Shown: positions 1-13,089, counted from the first letter of the stretch. The stretch: 64,000 bases of DNA from Zhouia amylolytica (GCF_900116365.1 NZ_FPAG01000004.1:62001-126000), one strand, 5' to 3'. The notes: generated by a model from the letters alone, not told the origin. Numbers and translations are program-made.

Positions 1-2
1 TT

Positions 3-1292
3 CCGGATCATCAGATTATCGCCTACCGAAAGCAACATCTCGGTAAAAGTTTGAGTTTACAGTATGACATACCAATAAAAATGGTGCGCGGTAAGGGTCA
101 GTATTTAATAGATCAATTTGGTAAAAAATACCTCGACACGGTAAATAATGTAGCTCATGTAGGTCACGAGCATGCTCAAGTGGTTCAGGCAGGGCAAGAT
201 CAAATGGGACTCATCAATACCAACTCCAGATACCTTCATGAAAATATAAATGAGCTTGCCAGGGAAATTATCGAAACCCTACCTCCCGAATTAAGTGTAT
301 TGCATTTTGTCAATTCAGGGAGTGAAGCAAATGAATTGGCACTTAGAATGATGAAAGCAGCAACTGGAGCTAAAGATGTTATTGCTTCAGAAGTAGGATA
401 TCACGGAAACTCCAACGCATGTATAGATATCAGCTCTTATAAATTTGATGGTAAAGGAGGACAGGGAGCGCCAGAGCACACTCATATTTTTCCATTACCG
501 GATAAGTTCAGAGGAAAGTTTACCGGGACAAACACCGGACCATTATATGCTCTGGAAGTAAAGAAACTTATTGATAAAGTACATAAAAAGGGCAGAAATG
601 TCGGAGCTTTAATTGTAGAACCTATTATCAGTTGCGGTGGACAAATTGAACTCCCTGAAGGATTTTTAAATCAGGCCTATGCTTATGTTAGAGAAGCAGG
701 AGGGGTTTGTATTTCAGATGAAGTTCAGGTAGGCTGTGGTCGTGTGGGAAAATCCTTTTGGGGGTTTCAGCTATATAATGTTATTCCGGACATAGTAACT
801 ATTGGAAAACCTTTGGGTAATGGACACCCCTTGGCAGCGGTAGCCTGTACTCAGGAAATCGCTGAAAAGTTCGCAAATGGTATGGAGTACTTTAATACGT
901 TTGGTGGTAACCCCGTGTCTTGTGCTATAGGAGCCGCAGTTTTAAAGGTGGTGAAAGAGGAAAAATTACAACAGAATGCACTTCAGGTTGGAGAGTATCT
1001 TAAACAAGAACTTCGTCAACTTGCTCATGAGTTTCCAATTATTGGAGATGTTCGCGGTCAGGGTTTATTTCTGGGAATAGAATTCGTAGATAAAAAGCTA
1101 AAACCATTAAAAGCTCAAGCCGATTATGTTATAAACCGTATGAAAGACTATGGAATTCTAATGAGTACCGACGGCCCGGATAATAATGTTCTTAAAATAA
1201 AGCCTCCAATGGTCTTTACGGAAACCAACGCTTCTGAGTTGATTTTTTACCTCAGGAAAGTCCTTAAAGAAGATTTTATGAATGCTTATTAA
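3..1292 (+). CDS. class-III PLP aminotransferase domain, 5'-truncated by window edge
   Basis: The reading frame is open to the left edge of the window (429 codons visible), so the true start lies outside; the first in-window start would be a TTG at 51, inside the conserved run [14 protein letters not shown]. The fold is a class-III (ornithine/4-aminobutyrate type) aminotransferase: [10 protein letters not shown] carries the PLP-binding Asp and [11 protein letters not shown] the Schiff-base Lys, about residue 269 of the visible part. The closest family I recognise is the ethanolamine-phosphate phospho-lyase/AGXT2-like group. In flavobacteria this domain is often the C-terminal third of a protein that also carries an aminoglycoside-phosphotransferase-like kinase and an M23-like domain, and the sequence running off the edge agrees with that. 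The substrate cannot be read from this part. Confidence 0.85.
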   Translation, partial: PDHQIIAYRKQHLGKSLSLQYDIPIKMVRGKGQYLIDQFGKKYLDTVNNVAHVGHEHAQVVQAGQDQMGLINTNSRYLHENINELAREIIETLPPELSVLHFVNSGSEANELALRMMKAATGAKDVIASEVGYHGNSNACIDISSYKFDGKGGQGAPEHTHIFPLPDKFRGKFTGTNTGPLYALEVKKLIDKVHKKGRNVGALIVEPIISCGGQIELPEGFLNQAYAYVREAGGVCISDEVQVGCGRVGKSFWGFQLYNVIPDIVTIGKPLGNGHPLAAVACTQEIAEKFANGMEYFNTFGGNPVSCAIGAAVLKVVKEEKLQQNALQVGEYLKQELRQLAHEFPIIGDVRGQGLFLGIEFVDKKLKPLKAQADYVINRMKDYGILMSTDGPDNNVLKIKPPMVFTETNASELIFYLRKVLKEDFMNAY

Positions 1293-4586
<3,294 letters not shown>

Positions 4587-4610
4587 AATAAAAATATTTA
4601 AAAGCGGAAA

Positions 4611-4645
4611 TAAAGTCGGGATATATTATCTCGACTTTATTGTAT
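4611..4645. terminator. hairpin terminator after the GH2 gene
   Basis: The inverted repeat AAAGTCGGGA / TCTCGACTTT (4612-4620 with 4629-4638) surrounds a TATATTA-type loop, just after the GH2 stop. The flanks are A/T rich on both sides, so it could serve both the GH2 gene and the small minus-strand frame that ends inside it. Confidence 0.6.
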
Positions 4646-4877
4646 TTGTGTTTTCCTGATGATAAGAGACTTCTCGGGTATGCTGTTTTAGGTAGATAAG
4701 AGAGTTATAACTAAGGTCGTTTGACAGTACAATACTTGAAACAGGTTTGTCGAAAGAGTTAGACTGGTTTACCTTTAAATCTTGATACACATGAATTGGG
4801 TCGTTCTGAAATAGGGTAGAAATCTTCAGCAGAATGGCCAAAGAAATTAATCCGGATAAGAAAAGTACAGGCTTCAT
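4626..4877 (-). CDS. small putative exported/membrane protein, 83 aa
   Basis: A free-standing minus-strand frame not overlapping another gene. The N-terminus KPVLFLSGLISLAILLKIS is a good single membrane helix or uncleaved signal; the rest (about 60 residues) is polar, with Ser/Asn-rich patches and no motif I recognise. Its stop lies inside the terminator hairpin of the GH2 gene. I see no clear ribosome-binding site or promoter, and it could be a chance frame. Confidence 0.35.
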   Translation of the reverse strand: MKPVLFLSGLISLAILLKISTLFQNDPIHVYQDLKVNQSNSFDKPVSSIVLSNDLSYNSLIYLKQHTREVSYHQENTNTIKSR

Positions 4878-4996
4878 AAAACATTAATTAAATGGGGTGA
4901 AATCCTTTTTATTAATGCAATAATAGTTAGTACATGAGTCGGAAATGTTCCACCCAATAGAATGGCACCACTTTATCAGGAGGAATTGAAAAAGTA

Positions 4997-6682
4997 TTAA
5001 TTTGTTATAGTAGTGTTATCCTGCCTGTAGGCTGAAGGAGTCAATCCGGTGTGGTTTTTAAAAACCCGATTAAAAGAAGTTTTGCTCTTGAATCCGGCTT
5101 CGTAACCAATAGCCAATATCTTGTATTCATTGTAATTCGGATTCTTCATTAACTTTTGAGCCTCATTAACCCTGTAAAGATTTATAAATTGATAAAAATT
5201 TTGATCAAAACACAAATTTAAAACCTCAGAAAGATGGTGTGTGCTCATAGAAAGTTTAGCAGCCATTTCTGCCTGATTTATATCAAAATCAAGAAATGGC
5301 TTTTCTTTTTCCATAAAATCCAAAATTAGGTTCATATAACCATCCCGATCCTCCTTCGTTAAAGATGAGTTTTTGTATTGTGCACGCGTTTTTTGACGTT
5401 GATGCTTTTCAACTGCCAATTCTTTCATTTTAGTTTTTAGCATCTTATTTTCATTCGAAAGTAATTTGTTACTCTCTTTATAGTGCTCTTTATCTTTTTC
5501 CAGATCCTTCTTTTTTCTTATATAAATAAAAAGCATACCACCTAACAAAAGAAAAATTACACAACTACCAATAAGTACCTGGGTTTTTTTGCCATCTGTA
5601 ATTTCTAAGGTTTCGAGCTGAGATTCGACCATTTGCTTTTCATGCTCCGCATCGTGTTTAACATCCAGTTTGGCAGCACTCGACTTTTCCTCTAATAAGG
5701 TTTCATTCATTTCTGAATATAGCTCTTGTGCCTCGAATGATTGTTTGTAATCTCCCAATAACTCATAGGCTCGGGCAAGATGCAGGTAACAGGCTTTTTC
5801 AAGCTCCAGATCCTTTTGTGAATTTGCTATCTCTTTTGCCCTATTTAAATAAGGAATAGCCTTAGATCCCTGTTCTTTTTTAACATAGGCCATCCCCAGA
5901 TTTAGGAGGCTGGTAGGCCTTTCAGGTAATGAATGCTTTTCAAGATATTCCAAGGCCTCCATTTCGGTCTCAATTACCTGGTCATATTTGCTTTGTTTGT
6001 AATAGGTGTTTGCAATATTATCCAGGGCGGTAAGAATAACACCATAATGTGATATTTTTTCCCCTAACAATTTCATCTTGAATAAATATTCAAGCGACTT
6101 TTCCTGATCCCCCAGATTCGAATGACAGATACTAAGTACATTATATGCTCCAACAATATTCAGGTCAGAGGTGTTATTAGTTTCTGATAACTCAAGCACC
6201 TCCTCTGCAGCTTTTATAGCCTTATCGTGAGCATCGATTTTATTGTAAACGTTGGCCATATTAACCAGGATGGAAACCCTGATGTTTTTATTTTCAGGTA
6301 GCGTTTTGCAGATACTTAGCGCCTCGTGATATAATGAAAGAGACTGCTTATAAGTGTCTGTTATATTGTAATAGATGCCCAAATTAATAAGTGCCTTTAT
6401 TTGCAGTTTAGGAAGATTGAAATCCTTGGCTACCATTAAGGCGGAATCATTATATTTTTTAAAATTTTCATAATCTCCTTTATTATAGGATTCGCCGGAA
6501 GCATTGAGATATGCCTCGCAATTTCTGGTAGGGAAATTGAGATCTTTGGCCCCCTTTTGACTGTCTAAGATTTTTTCCTGAGCTTGAAGAGAATCTAAAA
6601 AGTTGAAACCTGAAAAAATCAAGATATAAGCTATAATGCGTAAATAGCGATTTTTATTAATAGAACCTTTATAGAAAAGCAT
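4997..6682 (-). CDS. TPR-containing membrane AraC-family transcriptional regulator
   Basis: A 561-residue one-component regulator of the layout common in Bacteroidetes. It has an N-terminal signal or helix (about 10-34, ending LQAQ), a run of TPR repeats facing the periplasm (about 50-330), one transmembrane helix (about 372-392, VLIGSCVIFLLLGGMLFIYI), a basic coiled-coil linker, and a C-terminal AraC-type double helix-turn-helix (about 455-555; second HTH AIGYEAGFKSKTSFNRVFK followed by GLTPSAYR). It probably senses something outside the membrane through the TPRs and binds DNA inside. A flavobacterial -7 element (TAACTTTG on the minus strand, 6717-6724) lies just upstream, so it may have its own promoter although it follows the transporter by only 52 bp. 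Likely targets are the neighbouring transporter/dehydrogenase genes (inference). Confidence 0.88.
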   Translation of the reverse strand: MLFYKGSINKNRYLRIIAYILIFSGFNFLDSLQAQEKILDSQKGAKDLNFPTRNCEAYLNASGESYNKGDYENFKKYNDSALMVAKDFNLPKLQIKALINLGIYYNITDTYKQSLSLYHEALSICKTLPENKNIRVSILVNMANVYNKIDAHDKAIKAAEEVLELSETNNTSDLNIVGAYNVLSICHSNLGDQEKSLEYLFKMKLLGEKISHYGVILTALDNIANTYYKQSKYDQVIETEMEALEYLEKHSLPERPTSLLNLGMAYVKKEQGSKAIPYLNRAKEIANSQKDLELEKACYLHLARAYELLGDYKQSFEAQELYSEMNETLLEEKSSAAKLDVKHDAEHEKQMVESQLETLEITDGKKTQVLIGSCVIFLLLGGMLFIYIRKKKDLEKDKEHYKESNKLLSNENKMLKTKMKELAVEKHQRQKTRAQYKNSSLTKEDRDGYMNLILDFMEKEKPFLDFDINQAEMAAKLSMSTHHLSEVLNLCFDQNFYQFINLYRVNEAQKLMKNPNYNEYKILAIGYEAGFKSKTSFNRVFKNHTGLTPSAYRQDNTTITN

Positions 6683-6734
6683 AGTAGGGTATGTTTGGGT
6701 TGATTAGTGGGTGATACAAAGTTAAGTATTAAAC

Positions 6735-8192
6735 TTATTTTATAAAGTTAAATTCTTTAGGATCGAAATTCCATAGTGCGGGCAGTAAAAAATATACCAT
6801 TAATGTTAATAAGATTATAGAGAGCAGGTTCATCCAAATGCCTGTCCTGGTCATATCAGATATTTTTAAATAACCGGAACCAAAAACAACTGCATTAGGG
6901 GGTGTTGCTACAGGGAGCATGAAGGCGCATGAAGCCGCAACCGTAGTGGAAACCATGAGCATATAAGGGTTAATATCTAGAGTGTACGCGACTGGAGAGA
7001 GAATGGGCAACAGCATAGCCGTTGTTGCTAAATTCGAGGTGATCTCGGTTAAAAAATTAACGCAGGTGATTATAATGAGAACCAGTACAATAAGTGAAAG
7101 CCCTTGTAGTGAGGTCATCTGATTACCGATCCAGATGGCAAGGCCTGTAACCTGAAAGCCTGAGGCCAAGGCCATTCCACCGCCAAATAATAATATAATT
7201 CCCCAGGGTAGTTTAACTGCCTCTTTCCAGCTAATGATGGCTTCATTTTTCTTTTGGGATGGAATGATAAACAAGATGAATCCTGCAGCCATGGCAATGA
7301 TCGTATCATCAATATTAGGAATCAGTGGTTCTAACAGATATGAACGTGAGATCCAACAGACGGCAGTGAGAGAAAAGATAGCAAGAACGGTTTTTTCTTC
7401 CCTTTTCATAGGGCCTAATGCTTTAAGTAATGTATCAATCTCTTCTTTGCCTCCCGGAAATTCTTTTTGATTAAATTTAAAAGCTACTCTGGTAAGGTAA
7501 ATCCAGGCAATAATTAAAAGTATAATAGCAATCGGGAAGCCAAACCTGGCCCAATTCCAAAAACTAATCTCAATATTGTAGGTTTCCTGTACAAAACCAG
7601 CCAGGACCAGGTTGGGAGGGGTTCCAATTAAAGTGGCAATCCCTCCAATTGAGGCGCTATAAGCAATACTGAGCATTAAGGCTTTCCCGAAAATGAGATT
7701 CTCATCGGTTTCAGTAAGCGGATTGTCTTTCAATTGAGAAACAATAGACATGGCAATCGGTAGCATCATTACCGAAGTAGCTGTGTTCGAAATCCACATC
7801 GATAAAAAAGCCGTGGCCACCATAAACCCAAGAATAATTTTGGAAACATTGGTGCCAATTAACTTAATGATATGTAAAGCAATTCGTTTATGTAGCTTCC
7901 ATTTCTCTATGGCGATGGCTAATATAAAACCACCCATGTATAAGAAAATGTATTTGTGACCAAAAGCAGCAGTGGTTGATTGAATATCCATAGCACCACT
8001 AAGGGGAAATAACAGAATGGGAAGTAAGGCAGTTACAGCAATTGGGATTACCTCGGTTATCCACCAGGTAGCCATCCAAAAGGTGATACCTAATAATTGA
8101 TAGGCCCCTGAAGACATATCCGCCGGAGCCTCAAAAAACTGAAAGCAAATAAAGATAAGCGGACCTAATATCAGGGCTATTTTTCTTCTCAT
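6735..8192 (-). CDS. DASS/SLC13-family sodium:carboxylate symporter
   Basis: A 485-residue polytopic membrane protein of the divalent anion:Na+ symporter family, about 11-12 hydrophobic segments. It has the two pseudo-symmetric SNT-type signatures: SNTATSVMMLPIAMSI in the first half and TEITSNLATTAMLLPIL in the second, plus CAFMLPVATPPNAVVFGSG near the end. Family members import C4-dicarboxylates, citrate or sulfate with sodium; the exact substrate cannot be read. Its start overlaps the stop of the upstream dehydrogenase by one base (TAATG), so the two are translationally coupled. The TPR-AraC regulator follows. Confidence 0.92.
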   Translation of the reverse strand: MRRKIALILGPLIFICFQFFEAPADMSSGAYQLLGITFWMATWWITEVIPIAVTALLPILLFPLSGAMDIQSTTAAFGHKYIFLYMGGFILAIAIEKWKLHKRIALHIIKLIGTNVSKIILGFMVATAFLSMWISNTATSVMMLPIAMSIVSQLKDNPLTETDENLIFGKALMLSIAYSASIGGIATLIGTPPNLVLAGFVQETYNIEISFWNWARFGFPIAIILLIIAWIYLTRVAFKFNQKEFPGGKEEIDTLLKALGPMKREEKTVLAIFSLTAVCWISRSYLLEPLIPNIDDTIIAMAAGFILFIIPSQKKNEAIISWKEAVKLPWGIILLFGGGMALASGFQVTGLAIWIGNQMTSLQGLSLIVLVLIIITCVNFLTEITSNLATTAMLLPILSPVAYTLDINPYMLMVSTTVAASCAFMLPVATPPNAVVFGSGYLKISDMTRTGIWMNLLSIILLTLMVYFLLPALWNFDPKEFNFIK

Positions 8193-9202
8193 TAACTTTC
8201 TAAAATTTCAAGTTGTTTTATGATTTCATCCTTAGAAACCGGATATGGTTTATCAAACTTTATAGTATGGTAAACATCATCAAATACCTTGAGATAATTG
8301 CCGCGCTCGGCTTTAATCATTTGTTTTGTTTTAGCACCATCCTCGTTAATTAACGTCAATTGTCCTGCGGTAAAATCTTCTTCATATCCATATTCGGGAG
8401 CGGTAAGCTTTATCCCTTCCAAAAGTTGTTCTTCCTGTACATTGACACGAGGTTTTACAAAAGATCCTTTGGTGCCGTGAATAATAAACCCGGGCTGGGG
8501 ATCGGCAACAAGCATACTTGTGCTAACAAAGACCTGCTTGCCATCCGCGTAAGACAAATGAAAATGGGCATAATCATCTACCATGGTATTTGGTCTGAAA
8601 TATCCGAGTGTTTTGGTATAACGATGAGGAGTACCGAATAGGGCCAATGCAGCATCTATAATATGTGGACCTAGGTCGTATTGGATACCACCTCCTAATC
8701 CCGGCTTTTCTTTTGCTTTTGGACTTATTGTATTACGATAACGGTCAAAATGTAAATGTACTTCGACTACTTGTCCCAATACTCCAGATTCCAAAATGTT
8801 TTTTACAGATAAAAAATCCCCATCATAACGTCTGTTCTGATATGGGAGCACATATAATTTTCTCTTTTGAGCTTCATTAAATAGTTGTTGTGCTTCAATG
8901 GAGGTGCATGTGAAAGCCTTCTCAACTAAGACATGTTTGCCATGTTTAAGGGCTTGAAGAGCAAAATCAAAATGTGTGGAATTAGGCGTGTTTACAATAA
9001 TCAGCTCAATTTTTTCATCCCTAATCATGTCCTCAACCTTGTCGTAGCTTTTAACTCTAGGATAATCTAAATGAGCTTTTTTAACCGATCGCTCAACCAC
9101 AGCTGTTAATTCAAAATTGAGGTGGGTGTCAATAAAAGGAGCATGAAAAATTTTTCCGGAGGTACCATAAGATAAAAGACCTGTTTTAATGGTTTGAGAC
9201 AT
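8192..9202 (-). CDS. Gfo/Idh/MocA-family NAD(P)-dependent oxidoreductase
   Basis: A 336-residue cytosolic dehydrogenase. The N-terminal Rossmann domain (about 5-120) has LLSYGTSGKIFHAPF and the family signature HVLVEKAF with the catalytic-site Lys; the C-terminal alpha/beta domain has YDLGPHIIDAALALFG with the His expected in the active site. The closest subgroup I recognise is the YdgJ/IolW-like scyllo-inositol dehydrogenase type (substitution of the first Gly by Ser/Tyr in the Rossmann loop also occurs there). It is the first gene of a two-gene unit with the DASS transporter. A -7-like TAATTTTG lies at 9242-9249 on the minus strand. A sugar-acid or inositol-type substrate is plausible but unproven. 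Confidence 0.88.
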   Translation of the reverse strand: MSQTIKTGLLSYGTSGKIFHAPFIDTHLNFELTAVVERSVKKAHLDYPRVKSYDKVEDMIRDEKIELIIVNTPNSTHFDFALQALKHGKHVLVEKAFTCTSIEAQQLFNEAQKRKLYVLPYQNRRYDGDFLSVKNILESGVLGQVVEVHLHFDRYRNTISPKAKEKPGLGGGIQYDLGPHIIDAALALFGTPHRYTKTLGYFRPNTMVDDYAHFHLSYADGKQVFVSTSMLVADPQPGFIIHGTKGSFVKPRVNVQEEQLLEGIKLTAPEYGYEEDFTAGQLTLINEDGAKTKQMIKAERGNYLKVFDDVYHTIKFDKPYPVSKDEIIKQLEILES

Positions 9203-9326
9203 AGTTAGTATACAATAGATGAATTAAGCGTTTCGAAAATACAAAATTAATTGGGCAGAATGAAAGCTGATGATGCTATTTGAATAAAATGTGTATATTT
9301 AAAAAAGAAATAAAAAGAAAGAAAAA

Positions 9327-11144
9327 ATGTTTCGTATAAATTCGTTTAAATCCTTTCGTAGAAAGAAATTAATTGGAATAGGAGCCCTGATAACGATGTT
9401 GCATGTTCAGTTTCTAGGAGCACAGAATAATGTTATCGTCGATTTTGAAACTCTTAAAAGTAATAAGCATCAAAGTCTTAACGGAGTAAGTGGTAAAGGT
9501 TTGCTTGTAAAAGCAGACGAAGTGCCATTTCAACTTCCTCAAAGTGATCAGTTTGATTTTGATTTCAAGAATGATTTTTCCGTTATGTTTTGGGTGAAAA
9601 CAGAAGTGTCTTCTTCAGAGCGAGCCGTATTGCTCAGTCAAAAGCCATTTGTTACGTCAGATTTAGAGTCGCAAAAAATCCCGGGGTGGGTCTTTTATAT
9701 GTCTGATGGGACCTGGGCATGGAATGTAGGATCAGGTTCAAGAAGAATTACCTATGAAAGGGATAATGGAAGTATAATGCCTCTTAATGATGGTGCATGG
9801 CATTTGTTAGGAATGACCTATGATGCATCAAAAGGGGAGATAAGATTATATTATGATGGAATTAATCGCGCTATCTATAATTTAAGCGATCAAAAAGGGT
9901 TAAAGTTTGAAAATGATTACATGCTAAGTATAGGTCAATTGATTGATAGAGCTGAATCAAAAAAAGACAGGCTGGACCATATTGATCAGGGAGCTGAAAG
10001 ATTACAAAAACTAGTTGATGTATTTCTTGAAGTCAGTGTGAAAAATGGAGGTAGTAGCTTAAGTTCTGATGATTTGATTGACCTGGTGGTAGATCCTGAA
10101 ATGTTATTACAGCAAAAAGGTGTTAACGGGGCTGGCGAAGAAGACCTTGAAAGAATCGAAGGTAAAAGAAAGGAATTGAAAAAGAATCCATATACGGTAT
10201 ACCAGGTTAAGGATTTCATGCAAGTAGCTCCCCTGAAAACATTGTATTATTTAAAAGGGAAAAGCGTCAAAATAGATAAAAAGGAAGCTTTGCGTTTTGT
10301 GAATAAAGAATTATTCTCGTCACCAAATTTTGCTATTGATCAAATTAGCTTGTCCCAAATGGTTTTTACCCCGAAGGAGGTCGTTGAAGAGTACACTAAA
10401 TTTAAAGAACTTAAGAAACTGAATAAATCGAATAAAATAGAGACAATTACAGCGGCGGTCTGGAATATACATCATGGGGGGGTTCATAACACCCTCGAAG
10501 AGGATGGTTGGGATTCGAGAAAAAGAATTGTGGAAATGTTAAAAGCGAAGAATGCCGACGTTATTATGATGCAGGAAACCTATTCTTCAGGAGATTTTAT
10601 AGCAGCGGAATTAGGATATTATTTTGCGACCACCGTAGATTGGGATTATTTAAATCAGGGTACGAATATTTCCGTCCTAAGCAGATATCCAATCGATGAG
10701 ATAAGTGTTCCTGAGAAAGCATCTTTTATGAACCTTTGTGCAAAAATAGCCTTAACAGATTCACAGGATATTTATGTAATGTCCAATTGGTATGGTATGA
10801 GTTCTTTTCCAATAGTATTCGATTTTCATAAAAATCGTTTTGAAACGGCTGATGAAATACCAGTGTTGTTCGGTGGTGATTTTAATGCCATACCAAATAC
10901 CGATGGAGGAGAAAGTATAGCTGCTGAAACTCTTTTGAAATATGGATTTACTGATGCTTACAGGAGTTTATATCCAAATGTTCAGACGCATCCGGGGTAT
11001 ACCTTTCAGGATGGGAGGAGAATAGACCAGTTGTATTATCTGGGGAAAAAGTTGAAAAATACAAATACGCAGATCATTTCAAGTTGGCCCGAAGGCTTTC
11101 CGTCAGATCACTATATGATACTGTCTGATTTTACCATAAAATAA
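9327..11144 (+). CDS. secreted LamG-domain plus endonuclease/exonuclease/phosphatase-fold protein
   Basis: A 605-residue exported protein with signal peptide (cleavage near LGAQ, about residue 32). Residues about 45-215 form a LamG/concanavalin-like domain (DFSVMFWVKTE, GAWHLLGMTYDASKGEIRLYYDG). A linker of about 150 residues without recognised motif follows, then a C-terminal endonuclease/exonuclease/phosphatase fold (about 375-600): VWNIHHGG, VIMMQETYSSGD with the metal-binding Glu, GGDFNAIPNTDGG with the catalytic Asp/Asn, RIDQLYY, and a final SDHYMI with the catalytic His. All key positions are kept, so it is likely active on phosphodiesters or sphingomyelin-like substrates outside the cell. 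It ends at a strong terminator. The LamG domain probably binds a polymer. Confidence 0.85.
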   Translation: MFRINSFKSFRRKKLIGIGALITMLHVQFLGAQNNVIVDFETLKSNKHQSLNGVSGKGLLVKADEVPFQLPQSDQFDFDFKNDFSVMFWVKTEVSSSERAVLLSQKPFVTSDLESQKIPGWVFYMSDGTWAWNVGSGSRRITYERDNGSIMPLNDGAWHLLGMTYDASKGEIRLYYDGINRAIYNLSDQKGLKFENDYMLSIGQLIDRAESKKDRLDHIDQGAERLQKLVDVFLEVSVKNGGSSLSSDDLIDLVVDPEMLLQQKGVNGAGEEDLERIEGKRKELKKNPYTVYQVKDFMQVAPLKTLYYLKGKSVKIDKKEALRFVNKELFSSPNFAIDQISLSQMVFTPKEVVEEYTKFKELKKLNKSNKIETITAAVWNIHHGGVHNTLEEDGWDSRKRIVEMLKAKNADVIMMQETYSSGDFIAAELGYYFATTVDWDYLNQGTNISVLSRYPIDEISVPEKASFMNLCAKIALTDSQDIYVMSNWYGMSSFPIVFDFHKNRFETADEIPVLFGGDFNAIPNTDGGESIAAETLLKYGFTDAYRSLYPNVQTHPGYTFQDGRRIDQLYYLGKKLKNTNTQIISSWPEGFPSDHYMILSDFTIK

Positions 11145-11152
11145 TCGATTAA

Positions 11153-11182
11153 GAAAAGCCCCGAATTTGGGGCTTTTTTTTA
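11153..11182 (+). terminator. Rho-independent terminator
   Basis: AAAAGCCCC / GGGGCTTTT stem around GAATTT, followed by eight T. It directly follows the LamG-phosphatase gene. Confidence 0.9.
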
Positions 11183-11300
11183 TTTATTCGGGTTAATAAC
11201 CTTTTAAAATATCAAGGCTGAATTCCATGGACATACGTGCTTGTAACACTGCTTCCATCATTTCTTATCATAGATCAATGTGTAGCAGAATGTGATGGGG

Positions 11301-11308
11301 TATATTTG
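11301..11308 (+). promoter_or_regulatory. flavobacterial -7 element (TATATTTG) for the YceI gene
   Basis: TATATTTG matches the Bacteroidetes -7 consensus TAnnTTTG exactly and lies 40 bp before the ATG at 11348. No clean TTG is seen at the -33 distance. Its place inside the longer open frame (which could start at 11237) argues for the downstream start codon. Confidence 0.5.
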
Positions 11309-11347
11309 CTATGCATTGAAACTCAAACAATTATAAAAAAAAATAAT

Positions 11348-11875
11348 ATGACTAGCACAAACAAAAACACTTGGGTTATTGACCCAACACATTCTGAAGT
11401 ATTATTTAAGGTAAAACATATGATGATTTCTACAGTTACAGGACAATTCGATGAATTCGAAGGTAGTGTAAAAGCATCCAATGGCTCATTTGAAGATGGA
11501 GAATTTGCGTTTACCGCTAAAGTTGCATCCATAAATACTAGAAATGGAGATCGCGATACTCATTTAAAATCTGAAGATTTTTTTGATGCTGAAAATCATC
11601 CAACCATAAACTTTGTCTCCAAATCATTTGATGGAGAAACACTTACCGGAGATCTTACAATTAGAGGAACGACAAAAGAAGTGAATTTAGATGTCGATTT
11701 TAACGGTGTGGCAGTAGACCCTTACGGTCAAACTAAAGCAGGTTTTGAAATTGAAGGACAAATTAACCGTAAAGATTTTAACCTAAGCTGGAGTGCTGTA
11801 ACGGAAGCCGGAAATATCGTAGTAAGCGATAAGGTAAAGCTTATAGTAGCTGTGCAGTTTACTAAGCAAGCCTGA
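11348..11875 (+). CDS. YceI-family lipid/isoprenoid-binding protein
   Basis: A 175-residue YceI-like lipocalin-type beta-barrel: WVIDPTHSEVLFKVKHMMISTVTGQFDEF at the start, the central NHPTINFVSKSF, and LTIRGTTKEVNLDVDF. YceI proteins bind amphiphilic or isoprenoid chains in the barrel. I chose ATG 11348 rather than 11237 because the added 37 residues have no YceI character, a -7 element lies between, and an A-rich leader typical of these genomes precedes the ATG. No signal peptide is present, so this copy is probably cytoplasmic. It sits between two near-identical terminators. Confidence 0.9.
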   Translation: MTSTNKNTWVIDPTHSEVLFKVKHMMISTVTGQFDEFEGSVKASNGSFEDGEFAFTAKVASINTRNGDRDTHLKSEDFFDAENHPTINFVSKSFDGETLTGDLTIRGTTKEVNLDVDFNGVAVDPYGQTKAGFEIEGQINRKDFNLSWSAVTEAGNIVVSDKVKLIVAVQFTKQA

Positions 11876-11883
11876 TAATAAAT

Positions 11884-11914
11884 ATAAAAAAGCCCCGAAT
11901 TCGGGGCTTTTTTA
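11884..11914. terminator. bidirectional terminator between yceI-like gene and hdc
   Basis: Perfect palindrome with A-tract, AGCCCCGAATTCGGGGCT stem and T-tract. It can stop transcription from both converging genes. The stem is almost the same as the one at 11153. Confidence 0.92.
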
Positions 11915-11964
11915 CTGACTAACTAACCTAAAATTTAAATGAGAAAAAGTATTGCATAGTTTAC

Positions 11965-13089
11965 CTATGCTACAAGAAGTGGATTGTTTACTTCCTGTTC
12001 TTTTTTAATATCGATTAATAATCGGTCTATTTTTTCTTTACTAATACCTGGGGTGCATATAACATGAGAAATTGTTTCCTCAGAAGCTAACTGATGTTTA
12101 ACGCGTAAGGCCTCAGATAACTTAGGCATGACAACCGTTAATGCATTAGGGTTTCTCCATGCTTTTATACCTATTTTTTGAAGCTCTTTTTCTGTGTAAG
12201 CAGCAAGATCAAGAGCCATTTCAACTCGTTTTCTTAGCCCCTCTAACCCGTGTTTTTGAATAAAAGACCATATGAATAAAGGTGTTAATCCATTTCTTGA
12301 TCCGGTAATAGTGGTGTCCATAGTACCTACATATGAAATAGAATTAGCAATTCTATCCCTGTGCTTTCTTTTTACCAGTACAATACCACATGGAATCGGC
12401 CCCCCGATAAATTTATGTCCTGATACAGATATACTGTCAACCCCCTCAGCAAAATCAAACTTAGGCTTTGGTTGTAAAAAAGGAGCAACCGTTCCTAAAA
12501 AGGCCGCATCACAGTGGATATAGTAATCTTTTATAGCATATTTTTTAATAATACGCTTAATTTCATCTACCTTATCGATAGCCTCAGTCATTGTAGTGCC
12601 TATATTCAAAAAGAAAATAGCAGGTTTGTCACGACGTAACATGATGGTTTGTTCAAGATCCTCATAATCCATCTCGCCATTATCCTGACTCCTGATAACA
12701 ATATTTGGTATATTTAGTAAATGAAGATTCTTTTTAACACTGTAATGTGTGCTCTCACTATAATAGACCATTGCATTTGGAAAGCTCTCTCTGGCAACAT
12801 ATAAACCATACAAATTTCCTTCTGTACCACCATTAGTAACATAACCCCATGCTTCCTTGGTGCTTGTAGATAACATGTTGGCGAAGAAATTAACACACTC
12901 CATTTCAATGTCTTTGGTGTCAATGGCTAAAGTGGATAAATTTTCCGGGTCACCTACATTGTTAACACAAATATCTAAGAAGGGAGCAAATTCACTATAA
13001 GAAAAATCCCGTGCTAACGGATACCCAAGTACGTTATCGGAACGTTCCTGGAGTCTCTGGTAAATCTTTTGAATATTTTCGCTTTTCAT
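11965..13089 (-). CDS. hdc: PLP-dependent histidine decarboxylase
   Basis: A 374-residue group-II PLP decarboxylase matching the bacterial histidine decarboxylase (Morganella/Acinetobacter type) in length and motifs. The cofactor Lys226 is in SVSGHKFIGGPIPCGI, Asp194 in HCDAAF holds the pyridine nitrogen, and His115 in STHYS stacks on the ring; TNGGTEGNLYGLY binds phosphate. Reaction: L-histidine to histamine and CO2, consuming a proton, in the cytosol. The related serine/aspartate decarboxylases are the main alternative. It is divergent from an Lrp/AsnC regulator across 150 bp containing a -7 element for this gene (TACTTTTG, minus strand, 13109-13116) and two palindromes. No histidine/histamine antiporter lies beside it, so its product is not obviously exported for acid resistance. 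Confidence 0.85.
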   Translation of the reverse strand: MKSENIQKIYQRLQERSDNVLGYPLARDFSYSEFAPFLDICVNNVGDPENLSTLAIDTKDIEMECVNFFANMLSTSTKEAWGYVTNGGTEGNLYGLYVARESFPNAMVYYSESTHYSVKKNLHLLNIPNIVIRSQDNGEMDYEDLEQTIMLRRDKPAIFFLNIGTTMTEAIDKVDEIKRIIKKYAIKDYYIHCDAAFLGTVAPFLQPKPKFDFAEGVDSISVSGHKFIGGPIPCGIVLVKRKHRDRIANSISYVGTMDTTITGSRNGLTPLFIWSFIQKHGLEGLRKRVEMALDLAAYTEKELQKIGIKAWRNPNALTVVMPKLSEALRVKHQLASEETISHVICTPGISKEKIDRLLIDIKKEQEVNNPLLVA

